Below, in pieces: positions 1 through 7,890 of a stretch of 15,932 nt of DNA (positions are counted from its first letter, which is position 1; each line of letters starts with the position of its first letter). Source of the DNA: Spongiicolonus versatilis (GTDB lineage: Bacteria > Pseudomonadota > Gammaproteobacteria > Arenicellales > Spongiicolonaceae); the NCBI GenBank assembly GCA_028286165.1, contig JAPYMU010000185.1, positions 1 to 15,932 on the forward strand. Reading direction: 5' to 3'. The translations under genes were made by a program, and so were the position numbers. Under the pieces are notes generated by a model. That model worked only from the letters and a program-made list of their open reading frames with translations. It was not told where the DNA came from and ran no database searches.

Positions 1-8
1 GGCTCGTT

Positions 9-14
9 TATAAT
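9..14 (+). promoter_or_regulatory. Candidate -10 box (TATAAT) for etfD
   Basis: A perfect TATAAT ends 7 bp before ATG 22, so transcription would start at or next to that ATG. The -35 region lies outside the window and cannot be judged. If the box is real, translation is either leaderless from ATG 22 or starts at ATG 55 with a leader of about 33 nt. Confidence 0.45.
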
Positions 15-21
15 TCGCCCC

Positions 22-1698
22 ATGAACGACGCCCGGCAAACCGAAAGAGAATCCATGGAAGTGGATGTGGTGGTGGTCGGCGGCGGGCCGGCGGGGCTGG
101 CGGCGGCGTGCCGGCTGATGCAGTTGGCGCAGAAGGAAGAGCGCGAGACCAGCGTGGTGGTGCTGGAAAAAGGCTCCGAGGTGGGCGCGCACATCTTGTC
201 CGGCGCGGTGCTGGAACCGACGGCGCTGGCGGAATTATTTCCCGACTGGAAAGAGCGCGGCGCGCCGTTGCACACCGCCGTCACCCGCGACGAGATTTAT
301 TTCTACACCGGCCCACGCAAGGCGGTCAAAGTCCCCAACGCCCTCGCCCCGCGCACCATGCACAACCACGGCAACTACATTGTCAGTCTGGGCAATGTGT
401 GCCGCTGGCTGGCGCAGCAGGCCGGGCAACTCGGCGTTGAGGTGTTTCCGGGTTTTGCCGCGGCCGAAATTCTTTACGGCGAAGATGGCGGCGTCAGGGG
501 CGTCGCCACCGGCGACATGGGCGTGGCGGCGGATGGCGCGCGCAAAAACAACTACCAGCCCGGCATGGAACTCCATGCGCGCTACACCGTCTTCGCCGAA
601 GGCTGCCGCGGCCATCTCGGCAAATCCCTGATTGAGAAATTTTCCCTGGACAAGGACCGTTCACCGCAGCACTACGGCATCGGCCTGAAAGAATTATGGC
701 ATTGCGACCCGGCGGTGCATAAACCGGGCCTGGTGGTGCACGGCGCCGGCTGGCCGCTCAGCGAAAGCAACTCCTCCGGCGGCTCCTTCCTCTACCACCT
801 GGAAGAGCGGCAGGTCGCCGTTGGCCTCATCGTGGACCTGAACTACGCCAACCCGCACCTCAGCCCGTTTGACGAATTCCAGCGCTTCAAGCACCACCCG
901 AAAATCCGCCCTCACCTTGAAGGCGGCGAGCGCATCGCCTACGGCGCGCGGGCCATCACCAAAGGCGGCTACAACTCGCTGCCACAAATGGCGGTGCCGG
1001 GCGCGCTGCTGGTGGGCTGCGACGCCGGCACTTTAAACTTCGCCAAAATCAAAGGCACCCACACGGCGATGAAGTCGGGCATGGTGGCGGCGGAAACTGT
1101 TTTTGCCGCTCTCGCCGCCGGCGCCGCTGATGAGGGCGGCGGGGACTTAACGGCGTTTGCGCAAAACTTCGCGCAGTCCTGGGCCTGGGACGAACTTAAA
1201 CGTTCGCGCAACTTCGGCCCCGCGCTGCACAAGTTCGGCGCCTACCTTGGTGGCGCGTTCAACTTCATGGAGCAAAATATTTTTCGCGGACGCTCGCCAA
1301 TCACCCTGCGCGACCAGACCCCGGACCACGCCGCCCTCAAACCGGCCGCCGAATGCAACCCCATCAACTACCCCAAGCCCGACGGCAAACTCAGTTTCGA
1401 CAAATTGTCATCGGTGTTCCTGTCCAACACCAACCACGAGGAAGACCAGCCGGTGCATCTCACCCTCGCCGACCCCGGCCTGCCCGTCCGGGTGAACCTG
1501 CCGCAGTGGGACGAACCGGCGCAACGCTACTGCCCGGCCGGGGTCTATGAAGTGGTGGAGGAAAACGGCCGGCCCAAATTCCAAATCAACGCGCAGAACT
1601 GTGTGCATTGCAAAACCTGCGACATTAAAGACCCCAGCCAGAACATTCACTGGGTCGTCCCCGAAGGCGGCGGCGGGCCGAACTATCCGAATATGTGA
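22..1698 (+). CDS. etfD: Electron transfer flavoprotein-ubiquinone oxidoreductase (ETF-QO)
   Basis: The enzyme takes electrons from reduced ETF and passes them through FAD and a 4Fe-4S cluster to ubiquinone at the inner membrane, linking acyl-CoA dehydrogenases to respiration. The 558-residue product has the usual length. An FAD-binding GGGPAG motif lies at residues 20-25. The C-terminal cluster ligands are visible as C504 (in YCPAGVYE) and C527, C530, C533 (in CVHCKTC), followed by the family-typical DIKDPSQNIHWVVPEGGGG tail. Two starts are possible: ATG 22, which has no Shine-Dalgarno and lies 7 bp after a TATAAT, or ATG 55, preceded by a purine-rich GAAAGAGA. The first 11 residues are not family-conserved as far as I can tell, so ATG 55 is a real alternative. 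The stop is 1 bp from the stop of the convergent R-M gene. A functional partner, an acyl-CoA dehydrogenase, lies just beyond that gene. Confidence 0.97.
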   Translation: MNDARQTERESMEVDVVVVGGGPAGLAAACRLMQLAQKEERETSVVVLEKGSEVGAHILSGAVLEPTALAELFPDWKERGAPLHTAVTRDEIYFYTGPRKAVKVPNALAPRTMHNHGNYIVSLGNVCRWLAQQAGQLGVEVFPGFAAAEILYGEDGGVRGVATGDMGVAADGARKNNYQPGMELHARYTVFAEGCRGHLGKSLIEKFSLDKDRSPQHYGIGLKELWHCDPAVHKPGLVVHGAGWPLSESNSSGGSFLYHLEERQVAVGLIVDLNYANPHLSPFDEFQRFKHHPKIRPHLEGGERIAYGARAITKGGYNSLPQMAVPGALLVGCDAGTLNFAKIKGTHTAMKSGMVAAETVFAALAAGAADEGGGDLTAFAQNFAQSWAWDELKRSRNFGPALHKFGAYLGGAFNFMEQNIFRGRSPITLRDQTPDHAALKPAAECNPINYPKPDGKLSFDKLSSVFLSNTNHEEDQPVHLTLADPGLPVRVNLPQWDEPAQRYCPAGVYEVVEENGRPKFQINAQNCVHCKTCDIKDPSQNIHWVVPEGGGGPNYPNM

Positions 1699-1699
1699 T

Positions 1700-4600
1700 T
1701 CATTTCATCGGCCACTTGCCGATGGCTTCGTCCACTTTTTTCATTAGTTGCCGCGTTTTTTGGATAACGGCAACCAGGCGCTGGTAGTGCTTCACCTCTT
1801 CGGCGCTGAGCACACGGTTCATGCGGCTTTTCAGCCACTTGTCCAGCACCTGGTAGCCGCCGATGAAAAAGTCCCAATCGTCTTTGGGGACGCCGGCAAA
1901 GAACTGCGTTTTGTTAATGTAAACGCGCTGTTTCTTTTCATCGTGGCGGACCTTTTCCACCTTGTGGCTGCCCGCCTCGGGATACTTTACCGCCGGATTT
2001 GCCGGTGCCGGCGCACGCATTAAATGCACATCGGCAAGTTGCGCGCCGAGTTTGGCCAGCCGGTAAAACAGTTTCTTATCCGAAACCAGCGGCAGGCGCG
2101 GGAAGTCGCTTTTGAGAAAGCCGGCGTATCGCTTGCGGTAGGCCGGGGAATGGAGGACGGCGTAAACGTAGTGAAGAATTTCCTCAGGCAACGGCGAGGC
2201 GCCGATGCGCTCATCCACGGCCTGCAGAAATTCCGGCGCCAGGTTGGGCCTGCGGTTGTTATCCACACTGCCGTTCCGCTCATCGGTTTCGGGATAAATG
2301 TAGAGCGGGAAGAGATAATTAATCTCACTCGCCCTATTAGATATGGCACACGCTTCCGAGATAATATCGGTAATGCCAACATGTTGCCACTGACTTCCTG
2401 TTTGTTGTCTCGTGAGGATTAACCCAACGTTGCTCCCCACCAACATGTGGCGCATGATTCTTTTGACCGTCCGCCAAACAAGCGAATCGTGATAAAAAAT
2501 CACGCGCCGGTCAAAAGGGCGATAGAGAACGGGTTTTACGAAACCGGCAATATTTTTTTCCTCCTTGAGGTCCTGCCGTGCTTTCGCAATATTCCACCCT
2601 TTCTTCATTGGAATCTGAAGACTGGCGCACAAGTCTCGGTCAGAATCCTTGGAATCACGAAACATACCCGCCCGCTCAAGCAAAGGGGCTTTTTCAAAAT
2701 CAATAACCACGCGGTCACGTGCGGTGGTCATTCCCACTCCATTAAGTGGAAAAATATCCGGCACTTTCCAGCATTTCTCATACTCCGCCCGCAGTTGCTC
2801 ATCCACTGGCTTAAACAAAACCAGCGGCAGGGTCGGCTTAATTTTCTTCCAGCCGTCACCGTCGACGCCCAACTCCAGAAGAGTTTCATATTTTCCCAGA
2901 CGCCGGCCCCACACATCACGGTGGAACACTTGCGCATCTTTTTTATGGTCGCCGCCTTCTTTACGAATCAAAAAGAAAATGGCGACGCCTTGCTGGATGT
3001 CAAAGACGTTTTCTTCTTTGTCACCATCCGGGTTTTTTTCTTTTCTCCTCGCACTACCGTGCAAATCCACAATGCGGATTTCGTCGAAATCCCGCAGCAG
3101 GGCCGCGCGCATGCCGCGAAAAGTCGGGTTGTCCAGCCACGCATGGTTGGCAATAAACGCAACCACGCCGTGGCCGGTCTGCTTGACACGCCATTGGGCA
3201 AAGCCAATGAACTTGACATAGTCGTCATTAAGCCACTTGGCAGTGCGTTCTTTAAGGGCCGAGCCGTCCGGCTCTTTTTTATATTCGGCGATTAAGTCCC
3301 TGGACCATTGGCTGCGGGTGGCGGATTCCCCGGAATACGGCGGATTGCCGAGCACCACCATCACCGGCTTCCTGTTTTTAACCGCTTCCGCATCCTTGGC
3401 CTCGTCCACCAGCCACTGCGACATCAATTGGCCGCTTTCGTTCTGCAACTGGTCCAGCGTGTTGGTGAGAAAAATCTGCAAGCGCTCCCGCTTGCCGAAT
3501 TGATAGTTGCTCTCCCTCAGTTGCAGGGCGAGTTTCAGGTGCGCCACGGTGTACGGCGCCATCATCAACTCAAAGCCGAAAATTCTCGGCAGAAGATGGT
3601 CTTTCACATACCCGCTCCACATTCCGCCCCGCCCCTGCTGCAGCACGGTTTGCCGGATAATCTCCACCACCCGGCGCAGAAAAGCGGCGGTGCCGACGGC
3701 AGGATCAAGAATTAAGGTTTTAGTGTCGGCAAGGCCGTCGGCGCGATTAAATCTGGCGCGCAGAATTTCATCCACGCCGCGCACGATGAAATCCACCACC
3801 GGCGCCGGCGTGTAATAAACGCCGCGACGCTCGCGCAGTTTTGGGTCGTAGGCGGCGAGAAAAGTTTCATAAAAATGAAACACCGGGTCCTCAAACCCGG
3901 CCTTGCGCGCCTGCGTCTCGAGAATGGAACGCATATCCACCCGGCTGAGGAAATCGGTGATGCTGTCCACCAGCCTGGCCAGGTCCGGGGATAAATTCGG
4001 GCCGGTGATGTGGTGAAAAAATTCCCGCAGCAAAGGATTGCTTTCTGGAATCAGAGTTTCGGTCCTGGTGCGGGCAAAAATTTCCCCGGTTCTGCCAAAG
4101 CAGCGCGCGGTAAAAATACCGTGGGAGATCGTTTGCGCGAACATATCGGAAAATTCCTCGGCGCTGATATCCGGCACAAGGTACTGGCAAAAAGTTTTGT
4201 GCTGCGCGCTGATTTCCCGGTCGCCCTCTTTCAGCAGGGCAAGAGTCACCGCTCTGAGTTGGCGGGTTTTTCCGGCCAGGTGCTTCGCCAATTCCTGCGG
4301 CGCCGCGACCGACGGCATTTTCCATGCCAGAAAATTTCCCATAAATTCGCCCCATTTTTCCGCGGCGCAATCCTCGGGTTTAATTTTTCCTTTGACCATG
4401 CGCGCAATGCAAACCCTTTCCTTTTCTGCACCGTCCACAAACCAAATCCAATTCAGGTAGTCGGTCAGCAGAAGGTTGGGAAAAGCATCACGGTATCGCG
4501 TCAACTGCTCGCCGGCCTTTTCAACGTCCAGGTTTATTCCAATGTCCTTGGTCTCAATAAACCCAATGACGCTGGCGCCGCGAAGGACCTCAATATCCGG

Positions 4601-4759
4601 CGCATTGCCGGCAATTTGGGCAGGTTCATTGATGGCGCGAATGCCGTTTTCAGTTTCCAGCAATTCCACCAACGCCGGGCGGTGGGCGCCCTCGCTGGCA
4701 CTCCCGGTTCGCAGGTTTGCGTTCAACTCCCTGATGTATTGAAACAAAGTCATTTTCAA
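1700..4759 (-). CDS. Single-chain restriction-modification enzyme: PD-(D/E)XK nuclease + N6-adenine methyltransferase + target recognition (type IIG / ISP-like, no helicase)
   Basis: This is a 1019-codon protein that probably both cuts and methylates DNA. Residues 1-110 look like a PD-(D/E)XK nuclease: D55 in PDIEV, then E69-T-K71 in FIETKD, then Q85 and Y89. The methyltransferase core follows, with GVYYTPAP (313-320), motif I DPAVGTAAF (352-360; relatives usually read GTG where this reads GTA) and catalytic NPPY (472-475). The rest, about residue 600 onward, should be the target recognition region related to the type ISP C-terminal domain. No Walker-type helicase is visible, unlike LlaBIII/LlaGI-type ISP enzymes of about 1570 residues. 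The first codon here is TTG; ATG at 4753-4751 (residue 3) is the better start, with GGA in GGACAG about 10 nt upstream. It lies 2 bp after the stop of the acyl-CoA dehydrogenase gene, so it probably shares that transcript. GC is lower than in its neighbours in places. The reading frame is intact. Confidence 0.9.
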   Translation of the reverse strand: MKMTLFQYIRELNANLRTGSASEGAHRPALVELLETENGIRAINEPAQIAGNAPDIEVLRGASVIGFIETKDIGINLDVEKAGEQLTRYRDAFPNLLLTDYLNWIWFVDGAEKERVCIARMVKGKIKPEDCAAEKWGEFMGNFLAWKMPSVAAPQELAKHLAGKTRQLRAVTLALLKEGDREISAQHKTFCQYLVPDISAEEFSDMFAQTISHGIFTARCFGRTGEIFARTRTETLIPESNPLLREFFHHITGPNLSPDLARLVDSITDFLSRVDMRSILETQARKAGFEDPVFHFYETFLAAYDPKLRERRGVYYTPAPVVDFIVRGVDEILRARFNRADGLADTKTLILDPAVGTAAFLRRVVEIIRQTVLQQGRGGMWSGYVKDHLLPRIFGFELMMAPYTVAHLKLALQLRESNYQFGKRERLQIFLTNTLDQLQNESGQLMSQWLVDEAKDAEAVKNRKPVMVVLGNPPYSGESATRSQWSRDLIAEYKKEPDGSALKERTAKWLNDDYVKFIGFAQWRVKQTGHGVVAFIANHAWLDNPTFRGMRAALLRDFDEIRIVDLHGSARRKEKNPDGDKEENVFDIQQGVAIFFLIRKEGGDHKKDAQVFHRDVWGRRLGKYETLLELGVDGDGWKKIKPTLPLVLFKPVDEQLRAEYEKCWKVPDIFPLNGVGMTTARDRVVIDFEKAPLLERAGMFRDSKDSDRDLCASLQIPMKKGWNIAKARQDLKEEKNIAGFVKPVLYRPFDRRVIFYHDSLVWRTVKRIMRHMLVGSNVGLILTRQQTGSQWQHVGITDIISEACAISNRASEINYLFPLYIYPETDERNGSVDNNRRPNLAPEFLQAVDERIGASPLPEEILHYVYAVLHSPAYRKRYAGFLKSDFPRLPLVSDKKLFYRLAKLGAQLADVHLMRAPAPANPAVKYPEAGSHKVEKVRHDEKKQRVYINKTQFFAGVPKDDWDFFIGGYQVLDKWLKSRMNRVLSAEEVKHYQRLVAVIQKTRQLMKKVDEAIGKWPMK

Positions 4760-6468
4760 CTGTCCGCGCCAAACGCGCCCACGCTTGCCGCCCCTTTTAC
4801 CACGGTCACCGCCAGCGCACGCGCCTGCGGCAGGATGTGAGTGGCGTAGAACTCGGCGGTGTTGATTTTTTCACGGTGGAACTCTCCCTCCCGCCGGGCG
4901 GCGATTTTTGCGGCGCGGGCCATCAGCCAGCCGCCGATGGTGACGCCCCACAGGCGCAGGTAGGGCGCCGACACCGCCAGGCCGCGCGCCAACTCCTCGC
5001 GCAGGAGATACTGCGTTGCCTCGTCCAGTGCGTTCACCGCTTCCCCCAGGGCGCCGTCGGCCTCACCCTCGCCGCGCATTTCCGCTATCAACTCGGCGGC
5101 GGCGGCGCCCTTGTCGCGCAGCAGTTTGCGCCCCAGCAGGTCGCCGGCCTGGATGCCGGTGGTGCCTTCGTAGATTGCAGTGATGCGCGCGTCGCGGTAG
5201 TGCTGGGCGGCGCCGGTTTCTTCAATGAAGCCCATGCCGCCGTGCACCTGCACGCCGATGGAGGTCAACTCGGTGCCGGTTTCGGTGCACCAGCCTTTGA
5301 CAATCGGCGTCAGCAACTCCACCCGCCGGCCGGCGGCGGCGCGCCGGTCCTGGTCCGGATGGCGGCGCCACAAATCAAAACTGGCCGCGGCGGTGAAAGT
5401 CAGCGCGCGCATCGCCTCAATCTGCGATTTCATGGCCAGTAGCATGCGCTTGACATCGGGGTGGTGAATGATGGTGACGCGCTCCCGCCCCGAGGCCCGG
5501 CCCTGCACGCGCTCTTTGGCGTAGGCAAGCGCCTGCTGGTAGGAGCGCTCGGCGATGGCAAGGCCTTCCAGGCCGACGGTGTGGCGCGCCAGGTTCATCA
5601 TGCTGAACATGTATTCCAGCCCGCGGTTTTCCTCGCCGACCAGGTAGCCGACGGCGCCGCCGTCATCGCCGTAGGACATCAGTGCGGTGGGGCTGCCGTG
5701 GATGCCGAGTTTGTGTTCCAGGGAAACGCAGCGCAAATCGTTGCGCTCGCCGACGCCGCCGTCCGCCGCCGGCACAAACTTCGGCACGATGAACAGTGAA
5801 ATTCCCCTGACGCCTTCGGGCGCATCGGGGGTGCGGGCGAGGACCAGGTGCACGATGTTTTCCACCAGGTCGTGCTCGCCGTAGGTGATGAAAATTTTCT
5901 GCCCGCGAATTAAATAATGGTCGCCGTTGCGCCGTGCCGTGGTTTTCAGCGCGCCCAGGTCGGAGCCGGCCTGCGGTTCGGTGAGGTTCATCGTGCCACT
6001 CCATTCGCCGCCCACCATCTTCGGCAAAAACACCGCGCGCTGGCGGTCGTCACCGTGCAGCGCGATGGCATCGGCCGCGCACTGCGTCAGCAGCGGACAC
6101 AAACCGAAAGCCATGTTCGCCGCGTGCCACATTTCCTGCACCGCGGTCGCCACCAGCCACGGCAAACCGTGGCCGCCATGCTGCGGCGCAAAAGGCAGAC
6201 TGTTCCAGCCGCCGGCAATAAACGTCCGGTACGCATCACGCCAGCCGCCCGGCGTCTGCACCGCGCCGTCTGCAAAGCGCACGCCTTCGGTGTCGCCGAC
6301 GCGGTTAAGCGGCGCGAGAACTTCGGCGGAAATTTTTGCCGACTCCTCCAGCACGTTCTTAACCAGGTCCGGCGTTGCTTCTTCATAGCCGGGAAGTTTT
6401 GCGATCTCCGGCAGGCCGGCGAGTTCGTTCAAAACAAACTCCATATCGGCAATGGGCGCGGTGTACAT
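4756..6468 (-). CDS. Acyl-CoA dehydrogenase, long (DmdC/FadE5-like) type
   Basis: This FAD enzyme oxidises an acyl-CoA to the 2,3-enoyl-CoA and gives its electrons to ETF. At 570 residues it belongs to the long subgroup (about 570-600) rather than the 380-residue short type. It opens with the subgroup-typical YTAPIADMEFVLNEL. The FAD/substrate region NLTEPQAGSDLG is at 161-172, KIFITYGEHDLVENIVHLVL at about 191-210, and HGGMGFIEETG at 409-419. E434 in AIYEGTTGIQ is the likely catalytic base. Annotation pipelines often call this subgroup 3-methylmercaptopropionyl-CoA dehydrogenase (DmdC), but the sequence does not tell me whether the substrate is that or an ordinary fatty acyl-CoA. The ATG start has an AT-rich run but no Shine-Dalgarno. 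The R-M gene follows 2 bp after its stop and etfD lies beyond, convergent. Confidence 0.95.
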   Translation of the reverse strand: MYTAPIADMEFVLNELAGLPEIAKLPGYEEATPDLVKNVLEESAKISAEVLAPLNRVGDTEGVRFADGAVQTPGGWRDAYRTFIAGGWNSLPFAPQHGGHGLPWLVATAVQEMWHAANMAFGLCPLLTQCAADAIALHGDDRQRAVFLPKMVGGEWSGTMNLTEPQAGSDLGALKTTARRNGDHYLIRGQKIFITYGEHDLVENIVHLVLARTPDAPEGVRGISLFIVPKFVPAADGGVGERNDLRCVSLEHKLGIHGSPTALMSYGDDGGAVGYLVGEENRGLEYMFSMMNLARHTVGLEGLAIAERSYQQALAYAKERVQGRASGRERVTIIHHPDVKRMLLAMKSQIEAMRALTFTAAASFDLWRRHPDQDRRAAAGRRVELLTPIVKGWCTETGTELTSIGVQVHGGMGFIEETGAAQHYRDARITAIYEGTTGIQAGDLLGRKLLRDKGAAAAELIAEMRGEGEADGALGEAVNALDEATQYLLREELARGLAVSAPYLRLWGVTIGGWLMARAAKIAARREGEFHREKINTAEFYATHILPQARALAVTVVKGAASVGAFGADS

Positions 6469-6517
6469 TTTTTTATTTCGTGGTCGGTGGGGCGGCGGCG
6501 GCCGGGCTGTTATGGAA

Positions 6518-6545
6518 AGTTTACATCAGTTTTGCGCGGTGTGAA
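6518..6545 (-). promoter_or_regulatory. Candidate promoter for the acyl-CoA dehydrogenase / R-M transcript
   Basis: On the minus strand there is a TTCACA -35 box (6545-6540), a 16-bp spacer and a TAAACT -10 box (6523-6518). Transcription would start near 6511, giving a leader of about 40 nt. It overlaps the plus-strand candidate promoter of the kinase gene. Confidence 0.35.
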
Positions 6546-6548
6546 AAT
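6520..6548 (+). promoter_or_regulatory. Candidate promoter for the glycerate kinase gene
   Basis: TTTACA (6520-6525), a 17-bp spacer, then a weak -10 GAAAAT (6543-6548, 4 of 6 matches). The predicted start of transcription is at about 6555, which is the A of the proposed ATG, so the transcript could be leaderless. Confidence 0.35.
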
Positions 6549-6554
6549 ATTTTG

Positions 6555-7859
6555 ATGGGCGCGGCACGGGCAGAGTCGGCAAAAAACCCGCGCGCGGCGC
6601 TGCGCCGTTTGTTTGATTGCGCGGTGCGGGCGGCGGCGCCGCAGGCATGCCTGCCCGGCTGCCTCGCCGGCATCGCGCCGCCGGCCGGGCGCACGCTGGT
6701 GCTCGGCGCCGGCAAGGCGGCGGCCGGCATGGCGCGGGTGGCAGAACAATGCCTGGGGGAGCGCGGCATCCGCAACCTGAGCGGCGCCGTGGTCACCCGC
6801 CACGGCCACGCCGCCGCCTGCGAAAAAATCACCGTGCTTGAGGCCGCGCATCCGGTGCCGGACGAATCCTGCGTTGCCGCCACCAGAACAATTCTGCGCC
6901 ATGCGCAAAATTTTTCACCCAATGACCTCGCGCTGATGTTAATTTCCGGCGGCGGCTCATCGCTGTTGTGCGCCCCGGCCGCCGGCCTCACCCTCGCCGA
7001 CAAACAAAACATTCACCGCGCGCTGCTGCACGCCGGCGCGCCCATTGCCGAAATCAATTGCGTACGCAAGCACCTGTCGACGGTGAAGGGCGGGCAACTG
7101 GCGCGGCGCTGTTTTCCGGCGCGGGTGCACACGCTGAGCATTTCCGATGTGCCCGGCGACGACCCGGCGGTGATTGCCTCCGGCCCCACCGTCGCCGACC
7201 CCACCAGCGCGGCCGATGCGCTTGCGGTGGTGAACCGTTACGGCATCCACATTCCCGACGTCGCGCGCGAAAAACTGCGGCGCGGCGAATGGGAAACGCC
7301 GTTCCCCGGCGACTTCACCGGGCGCGAGACGGAATACACCATCGCCGCATCGGCGGCAACGGCGCTGCAGGCGGCGGCGCGCGCCGCAAAAGAAATGCAA
7401 ATCAAAACCCAAATTCTCGGCGACGATTTGCAGGGCGAGGCGCGCGGCCTGGGCCGGCTGCACGCCGACATCATCCGCAACATCGCGCGGCAAAAAAAAC
7501 CCGGCGACGCGCCGCTGGCGCTGCTCTCCGGCGGCGAAACCACTGTCACCGTCACAGGCAGCGGCCGCGGCGGGCGCAACGCCGAATATCTGCTCGCCCT
7601 CACCATCGCCCTGGCCGGCCAGCCCGGCGTTTACGCGCTGGCCTGCGACACCGACGGCATTGACGGCAGCGAGGACAACGCCGGCGCAGTGACCGGGCCC
7701 GACACGCTGGCGCGCGCGCGCCAACTCGGCATGTGCGCGCAACAGTATCTGGATGACAACGACGCCTACGGTTTTTTTGCGCGCCTCGGCGGCCTGGTGG
7801 TGTGCGGGCCCACCGGCACCAATGTGAATGACTTCCGCGCCGTCGGCTGGTGGGGGTGA
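6555..7859 (+). CDS. gckA: Glycerate 2-kinase (MOFRL / TtuD-GckA family)
   Basis: The enzyme phosphorylates D-glycerate to 2-phosphoglycerate in the cytoplasm, feeding glyoxylate, tartrate or serine-cycle carbon into glycolysis. With start ATG 6555 the product has 434 residues, a normal length. Visible motifs are GAGKAAAGM (51-59), HPVPD (99-103), SGGGSSLL (131-138), RKHLSTVKGGQLA (171-183), SISDVPGDDPAVIASGPT (195-212), and in the C-terminal MOFRL domain SGGETTVTV (325-333), GRGGRNAE (337-344), DTDGIDG (365-371) and GPTGTNVND (418-426). The frame is open back to 6375, but that extension runs through the divergent promoter region and the start of the dehydrogenase gene and shows no family sequence, so I reject it. 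There is no Shine-Dalgarno at ATG 6555; TTG 6552 is a poorer alternative. No tartronate or hydroxypyruvate genes adjoin it, so the pathway is not shown by context. The older name putative hydroxypyruvate reductase (TtuD) refers to this same family. Confidence 0.93.
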   Translation: MGAARAESAKNPRAALRRLFDCAVRAAAPQACLPGCLAGIAPPAGRTLVLGAGKAAAGMARVAEQCLGERGIRNLSGAVVTRHGHAAACEKITVLEAAHPVPDESCVAATRTILRHAQNFSPNDLALMLISGGGSSLLCAPAAGLTLADKQNIHRALLHAGAPIAEINCVRKHLSTVKGGQLARRCFPARVHTLSISDVPGDDPAVIASGPTVADPTSAADALAVVNRYGIHIPDVAREKLRRGEWETPFPGDFTGRETEYTIAASAATALQAAARAAKEMQIKTQILGDDLQGEARGLGRLHADIIRNIARQKKPGDAPLALLSGGETTVTVTGSGRGGRNAEYLLALTIALAGQPGVYALACDTDGIDGSEDNAGAVTGPDTLARARQLGMCAQQYLDDNDAYGFFARLGGLVVCGPTGTNVNDFRAVGWWG

Positions 7860-7862
7860 GGG

Positions 7863-7890
7863 CGGCGGTTCAGCGGCGCCGGGATTTTTT
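7863..7890 (+). terminator. Possible intrinsic terminator after the glycerate kinase gene
   Basis: A short GC stem, CGGCG (7863-7867) with CGCCG (7877-7881) around a 9-nt loop, is followed 3 nt later by six T residues (7885-7890), starting 4 bp after the kinase stop. It overlaps the 3' end of convergent djlA. The stem is only 5 bp, so support is modest. Confidence 0.35.

Noticed and set aside
2447..3295. 282-codon open frame on the plus strand inside the R-M gene
   Set aside because: It lies antisense to the well-supported recognition region, has no recognisable domain and no ribosome binding site; it is a shadow frame.
1700..4755. TCATTT at both ends of the R-M gene as a target-site duplication
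   Set aside because: Only 6 bp, partly made of its own stop and start codons; no transposase or inverted repeats are nearby.
1700..4759. R-M gene as a BREX PglX or as part of a type I system
   Set aside because: No pglZ, brxC, hsdR or hsdS-like neighbours, and it has its own nuclease motif; a single-chain enzyme is the simpler reading.
4010..4840. 276-codon plus-strand frame across the nuclease end of the R-M gene and into the dehydrogenase gene
   Set aside because: Antisense to conserved nuclease and dehydrogenase motifs and with no family features of its own.
6375..6554. 60-codon N-terminal extension of the glycerate kinase
   Set aside because: It overlaps the start of the divergent dehydrogenase gene and the promoter region and has no family sequence; ATG 6555 gives the usual length.
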